NCBI GenBank assembly: GCA_038373865.1
Contig: JAXGGA010003037.1
Coordinates: 45,973-109,972, forward strand
DNA length: 64,000 bases
Direction: 5' to 3'
Source: Uloborus plumipes
Taxonomy: Eukaryota; Arthropoda; Arachnida; Araneae; Uloboridae
Shown piece by piece: positions 36,217-49,284 of this stretch (positions are counted from its first letter, which is position 1; each line of letters opens with the position of its first letter). Made by a program: the position numbers and the translations under genes. The notes beneath the pieces are model-generated. The model was not told the DNA's origin and made no database searches. It saw only the letters and a list, made by a program, of their open reading frames with translations.

Positions 36217-37209
36217 ATTGAAGTAAGGATTTACGATAGCACATATTGTTTTAAATAACATGAAATTTTAGTTTTTCGATCATAACTTTTTTTCTTGTGA
36301 ACAAATATCGTCATATGAATACATGGTACCTAAGTTAACTATCTCCTATCGATTTAAAAAAAATCGTCCAAATCGGTTTCAGTAGATCAGATGTTATGTG
36401 CGAACAAAAAAAAAAAAAAAAAAACATACGCTTTGAATTGAGAACCTCCTCCTTTTTTGAAGTCGGTTAAAAATAGAAAGTGAAAGTAAGTAGTTTGAAT
36501 TGGGGGGAAGAGGTTAGAGTAAGACTTGGAAAATTGGTGCAAGTTTTTGCATTTCATGGAAAGTAATTTTCAACTAAAGTGGACTCTGTAGCTTTTTTCA
36601 AACACCACAAATCAAAATCTTACTTTTAAAAATTTGTGTCACTTTAATGGTCGTTCATACCCCCCCCCCTCGCAGTGCAAAAAAAACATTACACAGCAGA
36701 TTTTGCCTAATAACTCAACACTCATGGTGTTTGATGCATTTTATTTATTTGTAATGATGTTTTTTGGTCACAAAATCACAAAAATAGTTACTTTAATATT
36801 AAACATATATTTATCATCTTCAGAAGTTTTTATTTTTAATTTTATTTTGAATTTGACGTAAATGCAAGGTATAAAATACAGAATTTTATAAAGGTACAAA
36901 AATTAACATAATATAATTGATTGTGTATATAATTTTCAAAAAAATAATATAAGTGCCGCAAATCAAAAACCATTTATTGCCACAATCGATTCAAAGCCCC
37001 CAAAAATGGCGCAAACGTCCATAACAAAATTATATAGCATCGAAGAACCCCATTGCCAATTTTAACAAAGATCCGACCAAAACTGTCATTTTGTACGATA
37101 AAAAAAATATGGTGTAGATCCCCATGGGGAGATGTAACTGCATAAGGACATTACAATCATTAAAATCATTTTTAAAAAAAAATCATTCAGTTGTTTGAAA
37201 AAATCCTTG

Positions 37210-37283
37210 CAGACCTGGAATCGATCTCATTCTATCAGGAACTTCAACCTGACGCGCGTAACCACTTGACCATCGGGTCACTG
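37210..37283 (-). repeat. Class-II tRNA-like module, minus strand, second
   Basis: Inverse box B (37217-37226, GGAATCGATC, one base off consensus) and inverse box A (37262-37272, CCACTTGACCA). Counterpart of the module at 22891-22973. Confidence 0.5.
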
Positions 37284-37530
37284 ATTGAAGTAAGGATTTA
37301 CGATAGCACATATTGTTTTAAATGACATGAAATGTTAGTTTTTCAATCATAACTTTTTTTCTAGTGAACAAATATCGTCATATGAGTTCATGGTACCTAA
37401 GTTATACCATCTCCTATCAATTAAAAAAAAATCGTCCAAATCGGTTCAGTAGATGAGATGTTATGTGCGAACAAACAAAAAAAAAGTATACGCTTTGAAT
37501 TGAGAACCTCCTCCTTTTTCGAAGTCGGTT

Positions 37531-39412
37531 AAAAATGCACAGTTTATAAACTTAAAATTTATCGTGTTAATGAATTGATTGCACTGATCTACCAAAGCAA
37601 TTGTACCCAATGAATGATCAGCATCAACGTGGTCTTGCAAAGCAATTTATTGGTAAAGCAATGCAAATTACAATTCCTCTGGAGATGTTTTTATTGCTAA
37701 AACTAATGGCAATTTTATGATTTTAGAATTTTTTAAACTCTTTTCTTGCTGACCAATTATTTCAAAATGTTTTCATCCTCCACATAAAAGCAAGATTATT
37801 TCCAAAATGTTTTCTCTGAGCTTATAATATTTGTTTTTCATCTAAATCTTTAAAGTCTTTCTAGCATAAGAAAAAGAAGAAATGTTACCATTTCTTGAAT
37901 TTTTATCAAAAAATCAGTGATCAACGTGTTAAAATGTTGATAAAGATTAGAATCGACACACCGTTTTTAATGGGAATAAGATCAAGATTATGCAAACTTC
38001 AAGTAGTATTTTTATTGATTTTCCTAGCAACTTTTGGATTTACAACATTTCTTATAAACGTCGTCAATTCTGCATAGTTTACTAAACGATTCCTCAATAT
38101 CGTCCGAAAAAGTATGAACTTAACGTTAAATATACAGTATATGTTCGTTTCTACTCTTATGCTGCTCAGTAATGATAAACTTTGGATCATTGTTGCTAGA
38201 ATTATCAGTAAATTTAATTTTCACTATGACCTTCATTTTAGCGAGTCTATTGCCATTTGATGAACACTTAATCTCCAGTCAATGATTTTTCCAATGGTCC
38301 AATTTTCCTTTACGTTAGAAGCAATGCCTGTAATTGCTTTCTGTGTTAGTTTTAATTATCCTTTTCTTCCTGTTCTATGGCTTTTCATGGGATGTCTTCG
38401 TTCCGTGTCTTAAAATACCTTTGATAGATTTATTATTCGAGACAAGCTTGATGATTTATTATCAGAGACATAACTAAGGGGTCTGCTTACGTCCTGAATA
38501 TTTTTCTTTCCGAAAAAAAAAATATTAAATTACTTTACATTTTTTTTCATTTCAAGAGTGAGTAAAGGTAGAAAATGGAACAAAAAAAAAAAGAATATTT
38601 TCTTTCAAATTTTTAGAAATTGAGAACTTTCATCAAAAAATAAGATAGTTTTACTGTTCACGACGACAAAAATGCATGAAAACTCTTTCTGAAGGGAGTT
38701 AATACATTACATATCTATTTTATGAGCTACATACCACTACATACCAATTTTATCGAAATTCACTGATTTTTCATCAAAAACTCATTATTTTCTGGATAAA
38801 CACCTGCATTATTTTCAAATACTGAAACAGTGCTTAGATCGTTTCAAACATGGCTATAAGTGTGAAAACATTATCTAAGAAAAATAACGTTGATCTGTAT
38901 TAAACTTTTTAATTTATAAGATCTGTAGTAAATAACGAATCTCGGAAAAAGCAGTTTTTGGAAAAATGTACCTTCAGATTTCCTTCAAATAAATGTTATT
39001 ATATTAAACAATTTTTGAGGCAAAAATTTTCATGATATTACCCGATACTTTTTTCGACTATATTTGTCAATATGTTAACTTTTTCAAGCTTTTTTTCCCC
39101 GTTTTTAACGGTTTTTGAGTTCAACTTCCTGTTCTTACAATTTCACTGCCGGTGAAGTTTATTGGCTGTAACTTTACTTCTTATTATCGTAGAAACAAAA
39201 ATGTGAAACATTTCTTGAATCCTAAAAATCTATCATTGAAAAAATTAATGAATAAAAAATAATCTTTTTCCTACAAAAAAGGGCATTTTAGGGCAAGCGA
39301 AACCCTTAAACTCGATTTTTAATTTCCATAAAATATTAATATTAAAATAAATAAAGCAATTTAACTCACATATGATTTTTAATTTAACGCTGTTCCTTAA
39401 AATATATAAATA
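37531..39412. other. Intergenic DNA, nothing recognised
   Basis: Two overlapping ~60-codon ORFs near 37895-38190 have no supporting features. Confidence 0.4.
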
Positions 39413-39435
39413 CTAGGTGACCCGTGCAGAATTCC

Positions 39436-39472
<37 letters not shown>

Positions 39473-40140
39473 CTAAACTTAAAATTTAATACGACAATTT
39501 TTATTGGCTTCATTTGCACAACATCGCCATCTACTGCCGTCGTTCTGACAACTTTTCAAAGAGATCAAAGACACGTTCACTTTTACAACTACTACAAAAG
39601 TGATACCCTATATTAAAATCAAATACCCAAGGCTACTACTAAACTAAATACTAACGTTATCGCAAAACTACCATAGTATTTTGAAACATTAAAAGCTACA
39701 ATTAAGGTTTACCGAGCTAAGCCTTAGCTTGAAATGTCGCATTTAAAATTGATTTGAACAACAATGTAACGATTTTAACGTTTGAGCAAAAAATTTGACT
39801 TTTTCAAACTTCAATCGCTTATAAGTCGCTTAAACGTGGATTTTCGAGATTCTCGTTACGCGGCGCTAGCGGAGAAACGTTCTAAAGAACGCATTTTTTT
39901 TAATCTTTCGAATGAAATCAAAATGGAGACGATACGACAATTATTTCGCTAGATAGAGTCAATTCTGTGCCCAAAAATTGAAGTTCGAATAAAAAACGAA
40001 CCGACACTTTTTAGAGGGTGGGTCTAATTTTCGTCAATAGCCCGCGGGATAAGCTTCAAAATCATAAATTTTCTTGCAATTCGATAAAGAAATAAGCGAG
40101 TTTCGACCGGGTATAGGATTCGGCTTAGAGAAATAATATA
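39413..40140 (+). repeat. Possible dispersed repeat, unclassified
   Basis: Starts ACTAGGTGACCCGTGCAGAA, close to a head motif (ACTAGCTGACCC...) that I recall as common in arthropod repeats, followed by a 31-base A-run (39439-39469) and a less AT-rich, non-coding body to about 40140. There is only one copy in the window, so the limits and repeat nature are inferred. Confidence 0.3.
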
Positions 40141-41740
40141 TGGAGATTACTCTATACTCTTCTTTTTTAGAGACATTATAAACTTATTTCAAGGCAAAAT
40201 TAGTAATCAATATGTGCTGTGTGTATGATTTTATTGGTTTGTTTGTCTAAAAGGGTGATCTGAATGAGGAAATGAATTTTGTTTCTGTAGTAATTGATAA
40301 GTAAAAAGGCGCCGGGCTATTACGTCTCCCAATATTTTGAAATCAAAAAATGTAAATGGAGAGAGGGGGAATGACTTTAAAACAGAAATGAAGTGAAATC
40401 AAAGTGAAAGAAAATTCACAATATTAAATTGTATTTAAAACAAATTTTGAAGCACCGGAAAGTTTTATAAACATTATTTTTCAACTATGTCCAAAGTTAT
40501 TCACAAAACCCAATTCTAACATTTGAAATTGCAAAGATAAATTTCAATTTACACAGAGTTTGTGTTAATTTCTTATCGATTATTCATATACATTTTCCTA
40601 TTGACCATAGACTTATGCTACAATGATTAGTTTGCTACTTTAAAACGAAAAGTTTATTGTCTTTACTTAAGTGTCTCTAATTATGCTTTATCGAAGTATT
40701 GCTGTTAGTAAAATAATGATTATAGTTTTTAATATCTAGTACAATTTGCAATAATTTAAATAGTTGTTTAACCTTTTTTAAATCGAGTATATGTTAAAAA
40801 TAGGTTAGCAATCGTAATTGATTACTGATTTAACTTTATCGTGGCTTTTAACTCGCTTGTGTTTTGTAAATACATGATCCATTGCCATTACTAAAAAATA
40901 TTTCTAAAATCCTCGTTGCTGATAATTAATGTCACCGTTTGCTTCTTTTTTCATGCAGAAGTATTATTTTTGTACACTTCCTTTTCTTTTTGGGAAGTTT
41001 GTTTTGAATATTTAGATAATTTGTGGTTTTTTCTGCTTTTTATCTGTCTGTTTTGAAACATATTATTACTTTTCAAAGTTTAGATAAAATAACTATGACT
41101 GATGTTTCTTTACATTATATCTAACTTAGGACTTTCTAATAGTATGTGTTTTGAAATAAATGTCTTTAAAAAACGTTTCTCGTTTTCATTTTGTCTGGTT
41201 TTAAATAGTTTTTGAATGTAACTAATTTTAAACAGTATCTTTTATGTGATTATATGATTACGCACCGTTTTTACAGCATACATTATGGCACAGACTAAAA
41301 TCGAGCTATTTATTAGTGTAGTTTTCTTTTAAAAATGTTTAGAGAGAAATAAGAAGTCTGTAAAGATTGACTAGAAATTATGCAAAAGTAAATCTTTTAA
41401 ACGTACAAATTAAATATTACGGACATAGAGCTCGGAGAGAAGAAAAAATTATGAAAAAAAGTGTTCCAAACACTGGAAGCAATTTTTGGCGAACACAATA
41501 ATTTGTCAGAAATTTATTTAAAATAATATTTCTTCAAATATAAATTCGAAAATCTAACAATTTAAATTAAAATCTCATCCATCTTTCCCTTAATAAATTG
41601 CCAAATTAAATTCTAACTACATACCCTTCATTATTCACAAAAGCATGTATTTTGGTTTTTTTACAAGCTGCCGCTCAGTAGAAATAACAAATATTGTCGA
41701 AAGTATTTCGAAACCCTGATATCAAATGCGGAAATGTCTT
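40141..41740. other. Intergenic DNA, nothing recognised
   Basis: AT-rich throughout; no supported feature. Confidence 0.45.
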
Positions 41741-41900
41741 CAATATTCGAAGCACCCCTTCCCGGCTGAAACTGTCCAATCAGAGAATCCGCTCCCTCTC
41801 TTCCTTTTCCTACTGATCGTTGCGAAAGAACATCGAACTAAACTCCACCTCATTCGAGCACGTGCTGCCGTGGAAGTTGGTAGCTGGCTTGTTGCAGTGA
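41740..41900 (+). promoter_or_regulatory. Possible promoter of the signal-peptide gene
   Basis: A locally GC-richer island about 0.75-0.9 kb before the start codon. It contains CCAATCAG (41776-41783), an Inr-like CTCATTCG near 41849-41856 and an E-box CACGTG near 41860. No TATA box at a standard distance. Composition and position are suggestive only. Confidence 0.35.
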
Positions 41901-42639
41901 AGTGACAATTACAGGATCGTGTAGCCTGGATGCGGATTTTATAACCTATAATATAAAATTCAGGAAACAGGTTTTAGGATGCATATTACAAGCAGTTTCC
42001 GTATGAACTTCATTGTTGGAAACAGTTAGAAGTGTGTTTACATGTGACATTTTTGGTAACTTGGATTTTTTTTAATAAAAGGAACTTTTCTATCCACAGA
42101 ATAGATGTTTTTGACAGTTGATAAAAATTTATATATTTCAGCGGGAAGCTTAAGATGGATATAAATACAACGTCACATATTTTACTTAAAAAGGAATAAA
42201 GAGTTTTAAAGCATTCTCTTGCTTTTACCATGCACTCGCGTGTTATTGTATAATTGTTTTATCTAAATCAATTCTTACTCAATATAAAAACCTCATAGTT
42301 TAATTTAAAGATAATATGAAGTCAACTATCATAAATGTTTATAAAAAATGCACACGGAGTTGGTTTAGAGTGTGACACTGTTGTCGACTTAGTTCGTCAA
42401 CTATAGACGTCAAAAAGCATCATTGTTTATGAAATTTACTGACAGAATGTGGAAAATGTTTCTTTAAAGAAAATTCATACGTTAGTGACGGATTTAACCT
42501 TTGTGTACCAAACACTATTCTTTAACGTTATTGAGAAACATACGTTTGGAAAAAAGCCAAGATTTACTGAAATCTTCTAGCTAGAAGTCAACATATTCAA
42601 CAAGTGTTAACGTCAAAGGAAAACGGAATCAACGACAAC

Positions 42640-42706
42640 ATGGCTTTATTACAAAAGAGCAGTACTTATTTATGTATACTGTTGGCTGCGTACTTTGCGT
42701 CGGAAG
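42640..42706 (+). CDS. First coding exon with signal peptide; gene unknown
   Basis: The exon starts at ATG 42640 in a good context (CGACAACATGG) and encodes a short N-terminus (MALLQKSST), a hydrophobic core (YLCILLAAYFA) and a small-residue region (SEG), a textbook eukaryotic signal peptide. It ends in GGAAG|GTAAGAAC, a strong donor at 42707, leaving phase 1, as is common for signal-peptide exons of secreted or Ig-type cell-surface proteins. The gene cannot be named because no downstream exon was recognised; if real, its first intron extends far to the right, perhaps past the window. Too short for ORF-length statistics; the call rests on Kozak context, signal peptide and donor occurring together. 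Confidence 0.55.
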
Positions 42707-43489
42707 GTAAGAACAATTAAGTACTTAGTAGATTTTTTCATTAGTAGCTTGCATCTGATTTATTACTTGTAATTTCTCTTGTTTACTAGTAATAAATGCT
42801 ATCAGCCAATCGCTAGTTAAAAAGTTTTTCTTTGAACTTAAAATATAAATAAATTTATTTTCTTTTGAAAAAGGTAAGTTTGTAAAAGATGCTGATTTTT
42901 ATCAAAATATTAAAATTAGGTAGGTATCAAAGGTGCTAAATAATGTTTTTTCCCTACAATGTGACAAAAAAAGGAACTGAAATAAATGTATATTAGGTAG
43001 GGACGTTTGAAAATCATATGAAATGCTTAAAAAAATAAGGGTACAGAAAATACATCCTTACGTATGATTGAAGCAAATACATTATTTGTATGCGATATAA
43101 AACTATATTTATTAGATATACGGTGGTTATAATCAAGAACAGATGATAAATCATTAGTGGAGAGACATCATCTATAGAAGCATACTTTGTTTTCTTCTTT
43201 ATTATATTAATGAAGTTACATATTTCTCATAGTGGATAATGTAATAAATACTTCTGAATACAAAAACAATTGATGACAATTTAATGTATCTTTCTAAAAC
43301 ATAGATAAAATGAGGTTAGGTGTTGCCTTTTCATCAATTTTTTTTAATGAATAAACAATGTCTTACTGTTGGAATTGTTAATAATTGTATTGATTTCACG
43401 AGAAAAACAAACGAACTCCGTACTATTTGTATTAACTTACTAACGAACTATTTTTAAACTCTAAGAATATTTATTTTTGTCGATGTGGT
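42707..43489 (+). other. Putative start of intron 1
   Basis: AT-rich, non-coding sequence after the donor site. All repeats to the right would be intronic if the gene model holds and no exon has been missed. Confidence 0.35.
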
Positions 43490-43491
43490 TA

Positions 43492-45611
43492 GGGGAAAAC
43501 CGTCTATATTGGACCACTGCTTAAATTGGACCTCGGACCTAAAATCTAGTACAGAGATCTATGCTACACTTTAACGGTAGAAATATAAAGTTTTAGAAAT
43601 CAAATCAATGTATATGAATTTTCACCAGTCTTCGAACTGTTTAGCGTGAGTTACGGCTAGGTTTGTGTTGAACACGTGCGAAATCTTATTTCGCGGACTT
43701 GTTTCTAGCAGGAAAATGCAAAAATTTGTGAATTGAGGTAAAATGCTGTTACAGTATTATAATCTATGTTTAATAAGGATTACATCTATGTATTTACATG
43801 ATTAATTGTGATATTTTTTGACAGAGCAATAAGCTGAAGAATAAAATATGGCATGTTTTCCTTTATTGGACCGAAAAAACTTTCCTACATTGGACCTGTG
43901 GTTCAATTTAAGAATATGATTTTAAACAAGACTTTCTTTTAATTGTAACATAAAATTAGTGACTCATTTGATTTAATAGCGTGTTAAAATTATTTCAAGC
44001 ATACTTGAGCACCTATTCACGATATTCATTTAAACTTTTTTATCAAACACATTTTCTAGAAGCTCCATCTTCTTAAAATGTATGTTTTATTTTTCTCTTT
44101 ATCCATTAAGCTTTAGTTTCAGGCTGTTAAACATAGTTACTAACATTAGTATAGTTATTAACAGTAGTAGTAACATAGTATAGTTATTAATAAAATTTGT
44201 GCTGGTTTACTGAGATAAAAATATGAAATTCTTCGATATGTTCGAAAAGATTAAAAAAAAAAAAAAAACAATTAATATGCTACTAAAATGTTCAACGAAG
44301 ATGAAGCCGGTCTTTTCACTGTCTGAAAGTCCCAAAATATATTAAACGTATAAAGGTAAACACCAGTTTGGAGCAGTAATGAGTGGTGAATGTGGTAGAA
44401 TCACACTGGCTATTTTCTGCATGAAAGCAACAGGATTGCTAGCCCCCCCTCCCCATGCTTAATTTCAAAAGATTACGTTCCTGTATAAGCTTATCGTAAA
44501 ATCTTCCCCAGGTGAGCAATATGCTTGTTAAAAAAAAGGTTGGTTCACAAACGATAATTCACCCAATTGATACAATATTTCATCAAAACCATTAGGCCAA
44601 GCAATGTAAAAAGAATGTCCTTCTGTTGATGGATAGAGAACATAAAGAACATAGATGCAATACAATTGGCTAACAAGAACGACATAATAATGCGTTCTCT
44701 TTAAGCACACCATGTACGTAGATGTGGTCTTTATTTAGTCTCTGTCTACATATTTTATTTGAGCATGTAATACATGGATGCTAGAACATCCCAATGAGAT
44801 CCATTACCCAATATCGCATAGGATAACTGTTTACTAACTCTTATGGGCAAACCGCAATCTAGACCATGCAAATGCTGTGAGTTTATTAAAAAGAACAGGA
44901 GTTTGGCCTGTTAATTGGCATTAGTTTAATGACATTGACTTGGCTACACCATGTACAAGAACTAGCTACTACTGAAATTAGTACAAGCTCTGCAGAATCA
45001 GCGGATAGTTCTCTTCAAAACATGATTGTCAACTCTAACTATGACTTTGTAAAAACAGCTCACCTATTACCTTTGACTAAAAAAAATTGAAGGAATAGAA
45101 AGGAAGGCTATTTAGCAATCATTCTAACGCAGTATGAAAGAAGTATAGAACAGAAAAAGTCACACAAGAAGAAGCAAGAAATTGCACAAAACAATAGTTA
45201 TTGCAATATTTGTCATAGAGATGAAGTGCAAAAAATGATTAAGTGCATGAAATGCCATTGGTGAGTTTATCAACACTGACTAAGTGAGGCAGAAGCAAAA
45301 TAAATTCTATTGCAAATACTGGAAAAAGCTGTATAGTTCAAATATATATTATTCTATGATTTTCTGTTACAGTTTAATTTAGGAAGCGCATGGTTCAATT
45401 TAGGCTCATATGTTCCTAAATTGAACTTTTGCAACTTTTTGTAAGATAATTTTTTAAAAAATAATTTCCAGATTTTCAGAAAATATAAGCTCCTAGGACG
45501 GTTCCTGATTAAATTTAGCTTACGATGCACTATTTTGTATTTTTGTTTTGCTTCGCATTGAGCAACACAGGCCTCCTGTTCTTAGGGGGTCCAATATAGG
45601 CGGTCTTCCCC
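43492..45611 (+). mobile_element. Fossil pogo/Tigger-type transposon
   Basis: 2120 bp flanked by TA (43490-43491 and 45612-45613). TIRs start GGGGAAAACCGTCTATATTG; the right end is its inverse with small differences (CCAATATAGGCGGTCTTCCC). TTGGACC occurs at 43509, 43526, 43866 and 43890 on the + strand, with its inverse at 45588-45594. Weaker GGTTCAATTTA relatives lie near both ends. A decayed transposase lies inside (44288-45300). TA duplication and transposase type agree on pogo/Tigger. Confidence 0.85.
44288..45300 (+). pseudogene. pogo/Tigger-type transposase remnant
   Basis: Broken by several stops and frameshifts, but recognisable in pieces on the + strand. FNEDEAGLFTV (from 44291) corresponds to the first catalytic-Asp motif, normally xNxDExG. 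VMSGECGRITLAIFCMKATG (about 44377) is the conserved strand-rich core. FIKTIRPSNV then VLLLMD (about 44580-44635) matches the second catalytic-Asp motif, with AIQLANKNDIIM after it. NAVSLLKRTGVWPVN (about 44870-44920) matches the C-terminal GxxPxN segment. CNICHRDEVQ...CMKCHW (about 45200-45262) is a C-terminal zinc-finger-like tail of the kind seen in some pogo-type proteins. No N-terminal helix-turn-helix was recognised. Assignment is by motif order recalled from the DDE_1 (pogo/jerky) family. Confidence 0.8.
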
Positions 45612-45613
45612 TA

Positions 45614-46414
45614 TATGTCATTACGTGCACCTTACTTTTACATTCGTAGTAGCGGGATGGTGAAAAAGAACTTAACGCCGAGAACTCTTTAAATTAATCC
45701 CTTATATTCTCTCAGTCTACTAATATACAGATATATAATGTTCACATACACATGTAAGCATTTTTTTCATTAATTTTTTCTAAGAACAAAAGTGTTCCTA
45801 TGATTGAATTGTCTCATCTGTAAGTCATGAAATACTTTACGATAAAAAAAAATGTTTTTTATTACTTTATGGTATTTTTTTAATGCCTTCAAATGTCAAT
45901 AAGTTCAATGTGTTCACATGTCCCCTGTAGTGGGGCACATGTAAATAAGCCTAGGGCACATACAAACAGGATTAAGAAACAAAAATGAAGAATGAATAAT
46001 ATTTCCTTAATATAATTTCCATTCATACGAATGACATTTAAAGGTGCGTTTGGGTTTACAACCAATTTTGTATCTGGTTAAATTGTGGAGTAATGTATCA
46101 ATAAGAATAATTCTTTTTCTGAAAATATATAACCCTGCTCACTGTTAAGTTTTAAAGTTTCATAGCATGCTCTGCAATAAGAATACATACTGCAAGGAAT
46201 ATTTTATTCTGTAAAAATTATTCTTATTACTAATACTTCAAAGCGTCATATAAAAGACTGAAATCAATTTTAAATTAATTAAAAACTTTATTTTTTAAGT
46301 AATTAAAAGTAATGTGTATCCGCTCAGTTCCTATAACTGTTCTATACTGTTTAATTATTGACTTACTATATAGTAATAAAAAAACTAATAAACAACTAAT
46401 CAAATTAATATGTT
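45614..46414. other. Intergenic or intronic DNA with a short repeated phrase
   Basis: Around 45910-45978 the phrases GTTCACATGTCCCC, GGGGCACATGTAAA and GGGCACATACAAAC cluster, a weak example of the repeat-word pattern. CTCACATGTGACC at about 47267 may be the other side, beyond a nested MITE. Nothing else recognised. Confidence 0.3.
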
Positions 46415-46418
46415 TTAA

Positions 46419-46817
46419 CCCTCTCGCTGCGTATTTTTTTAAAATCAAAATAGGTTCAAAAATTGCGCATTTTTTTATTACATATTTCAAGTCTACAAAA
46501 ATTTTAGACTTAAAATATACAAAAATTTTTTGTAAAAGAGTTTTTTTTCAATATACAATTAGATCATAGAAAAAAGTTGTCAGAATATTGAATATTATCA
46601 TATATTTCTCAGAAACGTGGACAACTAACGCCATTTGTTAGTCGGCATCTAAATAAACAAACATTACAGAAAAGCCGAAATGAAACCATGAACGGGGAAA
46701 GAGCGAGTTGCACACTTAAATAGACGGCAAAAACTCTTCCCCGCGATAATCGCGGGATACGCAAATTTTGCTACTTCTACGTTGCCCGTGGAAATCGCGG
46801 GATGCGCAGCGAGAGGG
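46419..46817. mobile_element. piggyBac-type MITE
   Basis: A 399-bp non-coding element flanked by TTAA (46415-46418 and 46818-46821). TIR CCCTCTCGCTGCG starts at 46419 and its exact inverse ends at 46817. ATCGCGGGATACGCA (46749-46763) and ATCGCGGGATGCGCA (46794-46808) form a repeated word at the right end. The TIR differs from that of the intact piggyBac at 3697 beyond CCCT, so that element probably does not mobilise it. Confidence 0.85.
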
Positions 46818-46821
46818 TTAA

Positions 46822-49284
46822 GCTAATTTATGATAAATGTATGATTTATAATAGAATAAAAAGTTCTGAATGGTGGACACCTTTTTAAAAAATATACTGC
46901 TCTACACTAATATTAATAGCATAAAAAGAAGATGGAAACTATTCACGTTCACCGTAGGGAACAAACTAACCAAAATAAACAATTCTTTAAAAAATTTATA
47001 AAGTTACCTAAATGTTCATGCAGTGGTTTTCAAGAATTAAGTTTAGCTTATTACTTAGTTCATAGTGCTTTCTCTTACAGAAAGCAGTGATGAAACTATA
47101 TGCAATACCTACTATAACAATGAAGTTAGCAGAACAAAGCCACAGAAATAAAACTGCCCATTGTTCTAACAGTTTTAACAAGAGCGGGACTGGGGTATTA
47201 CCATCAATTGTGAAAATCTTCAAAATTTTTTCCTTAATGTGTCTTATTTAAATGTACCATGCTCATGCTCACATGTGACCTGGATTCACTTATCCGCTTC
47301 CTTCAACTTTACTTGTAAGAACTATTAGACCAAACTTTTTTGACTGGACAAGTGGCTTGTATTTTTCTAGAATAAAGTAATGATGCGATATAACAGTGAA
47401 ATAATAATAAAAATAAGTAAACAAGTGAAATAAAAAATACATATTCACCAAAATCCCCAATGCACATCATGAATATTGTGCATCTATGTGACGTACGGGC
47501 ATTTATGAGATACTTTTTGAAATTCACATGGTATATAGTCCATATTTTTCTTAAATTCCCCTTTAGTGTTGTTTGAACAAAAACTGCCATTTGGTGCTAT
47601 AAAATGTATGAGTGTATTTCATCATCAGTCCTTTTTACAAAGCACTTAATTGCACTAAAAAATTTTTGTGGGAAATAAATCAGAAAAGTGTAAAAGAAAA
47701 ATGGACTTTGAAGTCAAATGAAATATTTATTATGGTTCTTTAGTTTTTCTTTGACAGTGTATTTTAGAGAGAAAAAAAAAGAGATGACTCCCCCCCCCTA
47801 CTTTTGTTTTTTAAATCATCGATACGTTTATGGCCCTATTAAAAACTTTCGAGTTCTACGGTGAGTATTTTGTTCAAGAGTTTGTCCCAAAGTTATTTGT
47901 TCCATTGTTAACCATCTAGAGTTATTCTTCTTTTAGGATTCGCTCGTGAATTGAATGAGAAAATTACGGTAAAACTTAAAATTACAGTAATTTCTTCAAG
48001 ACCCATTTGATATACACTAAGTTCCTTAACATAAACCTCAGGCAAATTTATATCTACTTCTTCAATGTTTATTTCAGGAATTTTTCCCTCATTCTCACAA
48101 TTTTATTTATTTTTTCCAGAATGCAACCACTTTACGTACGGTATTATTTCATCTTATGTTTAGTTCGTTAATTTCATACAATAGGGAGCGACCCTAGCGT
48201 ACTTATTTATAATAGTTTACTAAATTTGGACACAATTCAGCAAATACAGGTTCCAGTTTCTTTCCTTTTAAAACCATATATGAGTAATATATTATCTTTT
48301 GAGCTTTTAGCTACCCTATCGAGTTTAGGATATTTCTAAATAATAGAAGTAAAGTTGAATAACTAAGAGAAAAAAAAACATTAAAAAAACCGCAATCATG
48401 TAATATAAACTAAGTGGAAATAAGGTTCTATAAAGAGAAAGATAACTAACTCGAATTAAAATGGGTAAAAGCTTGGCCAGTGTCGTAAAAGCATATGTAA
48501 ATGGACAAAACAAAAAATTGATTAACTTAAAACATTGACAGTAAAAAAGAAAGAAAGAAAAAACTTTGATAAACACTATTCATATTTCATTTATTTTTTA
48601 CTTGATGTCATTCATTTCTACTATCAGAACATGAATTCAAAAAATTATGCTTTTTTAAAAAAATTTAGCTAACCAAAAAATCAATTTTTTAATGCTTGAG
48701 AAAAGTGTTGAGCATTATCCTCTTTTCCTTGAATAAAATGCATTCGTATAAAGTGAAATAAAAGTTTCAAGAAAGAATAATTTTGAAGTATCTGCGATGG
48801 ACTTTTAACGAGCTAAAAACATCGTTCTGCTTCCCAGTTCCTTTCTTTTTTCTTTTTTCAAACACGAAAAATATTTTTCGATACTTTTTTTTTTGAGTAT
48901 AGCATCCATTAGTGATCTGAAATTTCGCCATCTTTTTGTATTTTTCTGTATCTTTCTCACTCTACCTTTCACATCTGACACTTCTCAAAAGAAAAGACAC
49001 TTGCAAGTTTTCATTTAATTTCCCTTGTCGATTTCCCTTTCTTTGTCATTAAGAATGTTTCCGAACAAAAGATATTACAAATGCGTAAAATGATAAAGAT
49101 AAAATAAAAAATTTAAAAAGAACATAGTTTTTTAAATAACATGTTTAGGAGCAAAAAAAAGAGTGAACTAAAAAACCGCATTTGACAATTTTTTTCGCTG
49201 TATTTTTTTTTGTCATACGAGAAATAAACATTTTGTCTGTTAGTATTACTATTTTTTATGCGCATAAAAATAAGCTCTCCTTGT

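Larger units (their letters stand above)
35651..37530 (-). mobile_element. Compound 1.9-kb repeat, inverted second copy
   Basis: The same unit as at 22642-24546 on the opposite strand: fold-back (35651-36058), linker, unit A2 with tRNA-like module, middle segment, unit A1 with tRNA-like module, ending GAAGTCGGTT at 37530. Many small indels and substitutions separate the copies, so duplication is not recent. This copy keeps the longer, more symmetrical fold-back arms. Confidence 0.8.
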
